From Chloroflexota bacterium (GTDB lineage Bacteria; Chloroflexota; Anaerolineae; Anaerolineales; UBA11579), in NCBI GenBank assembly GCA_003486225.1, contig DNGN01000294.1, forward strand, positions 5,685 through 15,909: a stretch of 10,225 nt of DNA, in the 5' to 3' direction. This document shows positions 6,305-10,225 of this stretch, in pieces. Made by a program: the position numbers and the translations under genes. Within the stretch, counting starts at the first letter, position 1. Every line of letters starts with the position of its first letter. The notes beneath the pieces were generated by a model, which did no database searches, was not told the origin of the DNA, and worked only from the letters and a program-made list of their open reading frames with translations.

Positions 6305-7480
6305 TCAGATCGGTCGCAAAATGCGGTCTACCCGCAGTTGTTTGAACAAGATCAAAGTGTCTGGCGGCTGGCTTTCCCGGGCGGCTTCTTGCCAGGCATT
6401 CACTTCCAGTTGCGGAATGGTTAAAATCTGGTAACCCATCGGCTGCCAGATGCGGGTATCCGCGGCTTGTTCCGGGTCTACAAAAGCCAAGAGCGCTTCA
6501 GCCTGCAGTTCCTTGGAGTCCGATTCTATCTTCTCCACTATAGCTTTTAACGCTTTAGAGATATTTAATGTTCCGTCCAGCCAAATCTCATCGATGCGGG
6601 ACACCAGATTCTCCACCTGCCAGCCAACCACGCCGGCCAGTTGATCATCTGCATACAGCAGCATGAAGGCTTTTTCGCCAAAGGCAGCCATGACATCCAT
6701 GCGGGAAAGTCCGGTCGTGCCGGCCATACGATTTATAAAATCGGCTATTTCCTGCGCTTGTCGCGGCTTTGCCCGGTCAATTTCGAAGGCAGCAGTTGAT
6801 AGATCAACTCCTTCTGCTGCGCTGACCGCGGCCTGCACCTTTTCTGCAGGAAGGCGCAAGGTATCACCTGTGCTGCCGTACGGGAAAAGCTTCTGCCAGG
6901 CAGCCTGCACCTGTTTCCAGGTATCCTCAAAGCTGCCATTGTTTTCGATCACAACATCCGCCGCGGCAGCCTTCTCGCGCTGAGAGGACTGGCTGGCCAT
7001 ACGCTTGCGTGCGTCACTGGTGGTCATGCTGCGCTTGGTGGCCAGCCGCACCAACTGGTTATCCTCTGAGGCTGTGGTGACCCACAGCGAATCAATCTTA
7101 TCCTTCAGGGGCGATTCAAGCAATTTGATCGCCTCCACCACCACCACATCCTGGCTGGCTTTTTTGATCAGATAATCCACCGCCTGCCGCACGTAGGGAT
7201 GCACAATCGCCTCCAGGCTGGCCAGGGCTTCGGGGTCCGAAAAGACCACCTTGCCCAATTTGCTGCGATCAATATTGCCATCCTTATCCAGGATAAACTT
7301 TCCGAACAGCTCCACGATCCGCTTATACCCCGGGCCATCCTTGGACATCACACGGTGAGTCAACGCATCAGCATCAATCGTATATGCCCCAAGGTGTCCG
7401 AGCATTTTTCGTACAACGGTTTTTCCAGTGGCGATATTGCCGGTCAGACCAATGAGTGTTTTTTTCGCGGCTGCATTCAT
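6305..7480 (-). CDS. coaE: Dephospho-CoA kinase with an extra C-terminal domain
   Basis: Last step of coenzyme A synthesis: phosphorylates the 3'-OH of dephospho-CoA with ATP in the cytoplasm. The N-terminal half (about 1-200 of 391) is CoaE: Walker A GNIATGKT (14-21), DADALTHRV (37-45), the lid-region segment with TKR and MASQSSQREK (about 148-170), and ADVVIENNGS (174-183). CoaE is usually about 200 aa, so residues 205-391 are an added domain. It has the look of a GNAT acetyltransferase fold (FEIDRAKPRQAQEIADFINR, then LAGVVGWQVENL), but I cannot confirm an acetyl-CoA-binding loop. It ends in KQLRVDRILRPI. The ATG at 7478-7480 has GAGGA 5 nt upstream. The frame stays open for 39 more codons, but these run through the promoter at 7544-7572, so the longer form is unlikely. 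First gene of the operon. Confidence 0.93.
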   Translation of the reverse strand: MNAAAKKTLIGLTGNIATGKTVVRKMLGHLGAYTIDADALTHRVMSKDGPGYKRIVELFGKFILDKDGNIDRSKLGKVVFSDPEALASLEAIVHPYVRQAVDYLIKKASQDVVVVEAIKLLESPLKDKIDSLWVTTASEDNQLVRLATKRSMTTSDARKRMASQSSQREKAAAADVVIENNGSFEDTWKQVQAAWQKLFPYGSTGDTLRLPAEKVQAAVSAAEGVDLSTAAFEIDRAKPRQAQEIADFINRMAGTTGLSRMDVMAAFGEKAFMLLYADDQLAGVVGWQVENLVSRIDEIWLDGTLNISKALKAIVEKIESDSKELQAEALLAFVDPEQAADTRIWQPMGYQILTIPQLEVNAWQEAARESQPPDTLILFKQLRVDRILRPI

Positions 7481-7485
7481 GGATT

Positions 7486-7490
7486 TCCTC
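7486..7490 (-). promoter_or_regulatory. Ribosome binding site that sets the coaE start
   Basis: GAGGA on the minus strand lies 5 nt before the ATG at 7478-7480. It favours this start over the longer open frame beginning at 7597, whose first codons lie upstream of the promoter. Confidence 0.6.
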
Positions 7491-7511
7491 GTTAAGTACA
7501 TACATGAGGAG

Positions 7512-7533
7512 CGTGTAAACTTCCATCTACACG
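7512..7533 (-). promoter_or_regulatory. Stem-loop at the 5' end of the coaE operon leader
   Basis: Inverted repeat CGTGTA/TACACG with a 10-base loop, starting about 4 nt after the predicted transcription start (near 7537). It could form a 5' mRNA hairpin or, as DNA, a dyad binding site just downstream of the promoter. The role is inferred from position only. Confidence 0.4.
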
Positions 7534-7543
7534 TCCCACCTTC

Positions 7544-7572
7544 ATTGTAGCTGTGGGGAGCCAAACTGTCAA
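7544..7572 (-). promoter_or_regulatory. Main promoter of the coaE-cdaA-cdaR-der-acyltransferase operon
   Basis: On the minus strand: perfect -35 TTGACA (7572-7567), 17-bp spacer, -10 TACAAT (7549-7544, five of six). The predicted start near 7537 gives a leader of about 57 nt before the coaE ATG at 7480. It is one of the best promoter matches in the window, consistent with steady housekeeping expression. Confidence 0.8.
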
Positions 7573-7801
7573 AGTTTTTAGACAGGATACCGCGCACAGC
7601 CAGAGGTTAAAACACCAAAAATGTATTTTCAGTTCTTCTGATTAACCAGCCTGTTTGATGCGGCCCCAACAGATATATGCTATGGAACCGGATTTAATCA
7701 TATTTACCGGTAATTTTCCTGAATTTACAAAGTCAATGAGAACATTGCCAGCCTGTTCTTGAAAGCAGAATTTGCCTTCATCAGCAGCGCAATTAAAAAT
7801 T

Positions 7802-7829
7802 TTGAAATTAGGTGAATTAATTGTACAAT
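7802..7829 (+). promoter_or_regulatory. Promoter of the phosphatase-kinase operon
   Basis: -35 TTGAAA (7802-7807), 16-bp spacer, -10 TACAAT (7824-7829), each five of six consensus. The predicted start near 7836 gives a leader of about 32 nt carrying a strong Shine-Dalgarno, AAGGAGG (7855-7861), 6 nt before the GTG start. The -10 box lies inside a perfect palindrome. Confidence 0.65.
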
Positions 7830-7832
7830 TAA
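7817..7832. promoter_or_regulatory. 16-bp perfect palindrome over the -10 box (operator-like)
   Basis: TTAATTGTACAATTAA reads the same on both strands and covers the -10 box of the phosphatase-kinase promoter. A second, slightly off-centre pair, ATTAG (7807-7811) and CTAAT (7836-7840), flanks it. A dimeric regulator bound here would block RNA polymerase. No regulator gene is visible in the window, and AT-rich sequence makes palindromes easier to find by chance. Confidence 0.45.
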
Positions 7833-7867
7833 GTACTAATGTTTCCTGATTCAAAAGGAGGGGCCTG

Positions 7868-9127
7868 GTGAATCAATCCTCCTCAGAGTCTGGTCAACGG
7901 TTTGCATTGCTTTACGAATTATCCCAGACCTTTAACTCTTCCCTAGATCTGAACGAGGTTTTAGATCGAGTCTTGGATGAAGTCGTTAATGCGGTAAAAG
8001 CTGAGAGGGGATTTGTCGCATTAATAGATGAGAACAGGGAAATGGTCTTCCACTCCGCCCGCGGCATCGATCAGGTTACGATTGACCACCCAGAATTTGA
8101 AGTTTCGCGCGGGGTTGTCGAAGAAGTTGCCAGGTTAGGAGAGGGAATACTGATCAGCGATGCTCAAAAAGACGGTCGATTTGACAAACGCTCCAGTGTA
8201 CTTGACTTAAATTTGCACTCTATCCTGTGCACACCCTTAAAGCTGAAAGACAACCTGATTGGGGTAATTTATCTCGATAACCGTGCGCTTGCAGGAATCT
8301 TCAGGCAACGAGATCTGGAACTTGTGAATGCGATTGCAGCCACTGCAGCGATTGCGATCGAAAATGCGCGCCTGTATGAGATGGCTATTGATAAAGGCCG
8401 TATGGAACGCGAGTTGCAGATGGCGTATCAGGTGCAGGCCAGCCTGATCCCAAAGGAAGTCCCCCACTTTCCGGGCTGGGACTTCGCTGCCTGCTGGCAT
8501 CCAGCAAGCCGAGTTTCGGGAGATTTTTACGATTTCATACCCGAAAGAGGCAACTGCCTGAATTTCGTGATCGCCGATGTGACCGATAAAGGATTGCCTG
8601 CTGCGTTGTTTATGGCCCTTTCCAGAAGCCTGGTGCGTGCCAGTTTAGAAACCTCCGGATTGTTGAAGGATGCAATTTCTCGCGCCAATCGCCTCATCTG
8701 CGATGACTCAACCATCAGTATGCCGGTAACTCTCTTCGCTGGACAGCTTTGTCTGGATGACGGAAATTTAGTTTACGTTAACGCCGGGCATTATCCCCCC
8801 ATGGTATACCATGCGAAAGAACAGCAATTTACCCAATTAACCCGGACAGGGATGTTCATGGGTTTTGAGGAGCAGGCCGAATACGAACAGAAATCCATTT
8901 CTCTCCAGAGCGGTGATTTCATCCTGTGCTATACAGACGGGGTGCTGGATGCCGTCAACACGCAAAATATAGCCTATGAAATGGAACGGTTTGAGCAGGT
9001 GATCAGAAAGAATTTGGAAGCCTCGCCGTGCGAGTTTGTGGAGGCTATAGAAAAATCCATCCATGATTTCACCGGAAACACACACCTAAATGACGATCTG
9101 ACAATCATGATCATCAGGCGCTTGTGA
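7868..9127 (+). CDS. GAF-domain PP2C (SpoIIE/RsbU-type) serine/threonine phosphatase
   Basis: A 419-aa soluble signalling phosphatase. Residues about 10-168 form a GAF sensor domain (RFALLYELSQTFNSSLDLNE at the start, VIYLDNRALAGIF near the end). A short helical linker (about 168-195) with QVQASLIPKEVP leads into the PP2C/SpoIIE domain (about 200-419). Metal-binding motifs are present: SGDFYDF (Asp219), IADVTDKGLPAAL (Asp237), CYTDGVLDAV (Asp357) and NDDLTIMII (Asp409/410). The family usually has GGDFYD and DVSGKG, so SGDFYD and DVTDKG are mild variants. Relatives dephosphorylate anti-sigma antagonists (STAS proteins), but none is encoded here. Its stop overlaps the kinase start, so the kinase or a shared substrate is the likely partner. 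GTG start with Shine-Dalgarno AAGGAGG 6 nt away. The ligand of the GAF domain is unknown. Confidence 0.93.
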   Translation: MNQSSSESGQRFALLYELSQTFNSSLDLNEVLDRVLDEVVNAVKAERGFVALIDENREMVFHSARGIDQVTIDHPEFEVSRGVVEEVARLGEGILISDAQKDGRFDKRSSVLDLNLHSILCTPLKLKDNLIGVIYLDNRALAGIFRQRDLELVNAIAATAAIAIENARLYEMAIDKGRMERELQMAYQVQASLIPKEVPHFPGWDFAACWHPASRVSGDFYDFIPERGNCLNFVIADVTDKGLPAALFMALSRSLVRASLETSGLLKDAISRANRLICDDSTISMPVTLFAGQLCLDDGNLVYVNAGHYPPMVYHAKEQQFTQLTRTGMFMGFEEQAEYEQKSISLQSGDFILCYTDGVLDAVNTQNIAYEMERFEQVIRKNLEASPCEFVEAIEKSIHDFTGNTHLNDDLTIMIIRRL

Positions 9128-9942
9128 TGAGATGGGACATGATTGGTCAGAAGATAAACGGCCGCTATCAAATTGAGTTCCAACTGGGGCAAGGGGGCAT
9201 GGGAACCATCTACAAAGGATATGACGCGGTTTTGGAGCGAGACGTTGCCATCAAGGTGATGACCAAATCACAGCTTTGTGAAGAAGACCGGGTACATTTC
9301 CTGAGGGAAGCCAAATCGATCGCCAAGCTCAACCATCCCAATATCATCACGCTGCATGATGTAGGGGAATATAGGAAGAATCCCTTCATTGTGATGGAAT
9401 ATATCGATGGCGTTAACCTTCACCAGCAGCATCCGAAAGAAATCAAGGGCATTGTCGCAATCATGCAGCAGGTGTGTGCAGCGCTTGAGCACGCCCATAC
9501 CTGCGGAATTATCCATCGGGATCTAAAACCTGAGAATGTGATCATCACCAGGCAGGGTTTGGCCAAACTGATGGACTTTGGTCTGGCATGTTCGTTTAGC
9601 TCTAGGTTATCCAATAAAGGCACCCTGGCTGGGACAGTCTTCTATCTGGCGCCTGAACAGGCATTGGGTAAGATGACCGACCATCGCTCCGACCTTTATT
9701 CCCTTGGGGTTATGCTGTACGAGCTCACCACCGGAGATCTGCCCTTCGCAGCCGATGATCCCCTGGCTGTGGTCAGCCAGCATATCCATGCCCCGGTGGT
9801 TCCCCCGAGACTGAAAAACGACCTGGTTCCGCCGAAACTAGAAATCCTGATTTTGAAATTAATGGAGAAGGATCCCGGCAACCGGCCGTCATCGGCCAAG
9901 GAAGTGCTCCACTTCCTGACAGGACCTGAAATACTTGGATAA
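9127..9942 (+). CDS. Soluble Hanks-type serine/threonine protein kinase
   Basis: A 271-aa protein that is almost only a kinase domain. Glycine loop LGQGGMG (20-26), ATP-binding Lys43 in VAIKV, helix-C Glu61 in REAKS, catalytic loop HRDLKPEN (130-137), DFG (150-152), a GTVFYLAPE activation/P+1 segment ending in APE (175-177), and the D(L/V)YSLG segment near 189. All active-site residues are present, so it should be active. It stops shortly after the last kinase helix. The membrane helix and sensor domains often seen in bacterial kinases are missing, so its signal must come from a partner. The ATG shares one base with the TGA of the phosphatase gene (TGATG), a coupling arrangement. A GTG one codon earlier (9124) and an ATG at 9139 are alternative starts; none has a strong Shine-Dalgarno. 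Confidence 0.93.
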   Translation: MRWDMIGQKINGRYQIEFQLGQGGMGTIYKGYDAVLERDVAIKVMTKSQLCEEDRVHFLREAKSIAKLNHPNIITLHDVGEYRKNPFIVMEYIDGVNLHQQHPKEIKGIVAIMQQVCAALEHAHTCGIIHRDLKPENVIITRQGLAKLMDFGLACSFSSRLSNKGTLAGTVFYLAPEQALGKMTDHRSDLYSLGVMLYELTTGDLPFAADDPLAVVSQHIHAPVVPPRLKNDLVPPKLEILILKLMEKDPGNRPSSAKEVLHFLTGPEILG

Positions 9943-9967
9943 TCCAACTTGCCGCCAAAAGAAATAT

Positions 9968-10036
9968 CCATGCCAGGCCCGATCGCATCTTAAAACTAAA
10001 GCAGGCATGCCAAACCTGGCAGCTCGCCAGGCATGG
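9968..10036. repeat. Cluster of small inverted repeats downstream of the kinase gene
   Basis: CCATGCC (9968-9974) pairs with GGCATGG (10030-10036). Between them lie the self-complementary GGCATGCC (10004-10011) and a hairpin TGCCA-AACC-TGGCA (10008-10021). The transcript here can fold strongly in more than one way. With no T-run after it on the plus strand, it is better read as a 3' mRNA-stabilising or Rho-associated structure, or chance, than as an intrinsic terminator. Confidence 0.35.
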
Positions 10037-10098
10037 GCAAAGACGAATATGGTTCAGCCTTGAACCCGGGGTTAGCAAGAACCATCTGAGGTACGAGT

Positions 10099-10126
10099 TT
10101 GACACCCAGGCAGGAGCCGGAAAAAT
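10099..10126 (+). promoter_or_regulatory. Weak promoter candidate for a gene beyond the right edge
   Basis: A perfect TTGACA (10099-10104) is followed after 16 bases by AAAAAT (10121-10126), only four of six against TATAAT. It could drive a plus-strand gene starting outside the window. Confidence 0.2.
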
Positions 10127-10225
10127 TGGTGCATTAGCCTTCAGGTTCAGTGCCAAAGGAGATCCACCCGATACAGCTTTCAGGAAAATCCGGGGGAATT
10201 GCAGATCATAACAGAAGCCTCTCCT

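Larger units (their letters stand above)
7481..7867. other. Divergent intergenic region between coaE and the phosphatase gene
   Basis: This 387-base gap holds two promoters facing outward: the coaE-operon promoter at 7544-7572 and the phosphatase-kinase promoter at 7802-7829. It also holds a leader hairpin (7512-7533) and a 16-bp palindrome (7817-7832). The middle (about 7573-7800) is clearly more AT-rich than the flanking genes. There I find only a 10-bp direct repeat, CCAGCCTGTT, at 7646-7655 and 7748-7757. A 70-codon minus-strand frame at 7642-7854 lacks a convincing start and is not called. Confidence 0.7.
9943..10225 (+). other. Region after the kinase gene, no clear gene
   Basis: No complete gene is supported in these 283 bases. 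One plus-strand frame stays open from about 9930 to a TAA near 10209 (roughly 93 codons) but has no ATG, GTG or TTG near its beginning. Parts of it, such as NHLRYEFDTQAGAGKIGALAF, look protein-like, so it could be a decayed gene end. It also contains clustered inverted repeats (9968-10036) and a weak promoter-like pair (10099-10126). No terminator with a T-run is visible after the kinase stop. Confidence 0.5.

Noticed and set aside
7481..7597. 39-codon upstream extension of coaE
   Set aside because: It runs through a near-consensus promoter and past a well-placed ribosome binding site for the ATG at 7478-7480; CoaE homology begins only after that ATG.
7642..7854. 70-codon minus-strand frame in the AT-rich divergent spacer
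   Set aside because: It would start at a TTG with no Shine-Dalgarno, its beginning overlaps the plus-strand promoter and palindrome, and I recognise no motif. A small or decayed gene cannot be fully excluded.
9968..10036. Intrinsic terminator for the phosphatase-kinase operon
   Set aside because: The inverted repeats are real but no T-run follows on the plus strand.
9773..10156. 127-codon minus-strand frame with a hydrophobic stretch after the kinase gene
   Set aside because: It overlaps about 170 bases of the kinase coding sequence, has no ribosome binding site that I can see, and the hydrophobic part is a by-product of the opposite strand.
1..10225. CRISPR array, insertion sequence, prophage or toxin-antitoxin genes
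   Set aside because: No regularly spaced direct repeats, transposase or integrase motifs, or small paired toxin-antitoxin genes were seen; apart from the spacers the coding content is core genes.

Overview
The window looks like chromosomal DNA from an anaerobic, moderately GC-rich bacterium of the Chloroflexota, most likely class Anaerolineae. The lineage is an inference. It rests on the mix of genes, the Pro/Thr tail (TPTPTRTP) on the CdaR-like protein, the dephospho-CoA kinase with a long extra C-terminal domain, and the pairing of a GAF-PP2C phosphatase with a soluble Ser/Thr kinase. I see no insertion sequence, phage gene, CRISPR array or other mobile element. This is a core housekeeping region.

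Minus strand, read right to left from about 7540 to 1. A near-consensus promoter (TTGACA-17-TACAAT, 7544-7572) drives a tight run of genes: coaE (dephospho-CoA kinase with an extra domain), cdaA (c-di-AMP cyclase), cdaR (YbbR-repeat regulator of CdaA), der (ribosome-assembly GTPase), and two paralogous PlsC-like acyltransferases. Gaps are 53, 0, 13 and 27 bases, and the two acyltransferases overlap by 11 bases, so this is very probably one operon. lepB (signal peptidase I) follows with its own promoter (761-790). That promoter suggests its true start is an internal TTG behind an AAGGAG. After a terminator-like hairpin and another promoter (79-107) comes the 5' half of a tRNA-Glu(TTC), cut by the left window edge.

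Plus strand, 7824 to 9942. A divergent promoter (TTGAAA-16-TACAAT) has a perfect 16-bp palindrome over its -10 box. It drives a two-gene operon: a GAF-sensor PP2C/SpoIIE-type phosphatase and a compact Ser/Thr protein kinase whose start touches the phosphatase stop. This is a plausible reversible phosphorylation module. The last 283 bases hold no clear gene, only dense small inverted repeats and an open frame without a start codon.

Together the minus-strand genes serve the cell envelope and basic growth: coenzyme A, c-di-AMP turgor/wall signalling, ribosome assembly, phospholipid acylation and protein secretion. The points most worth a second look are the C-terminal domain of CoaE, the HX4E variant in one acyltransferase, the Thr-to-Leu change beside the RHR motif of CdaA, the palindromic operator-like site, and the lepB start.
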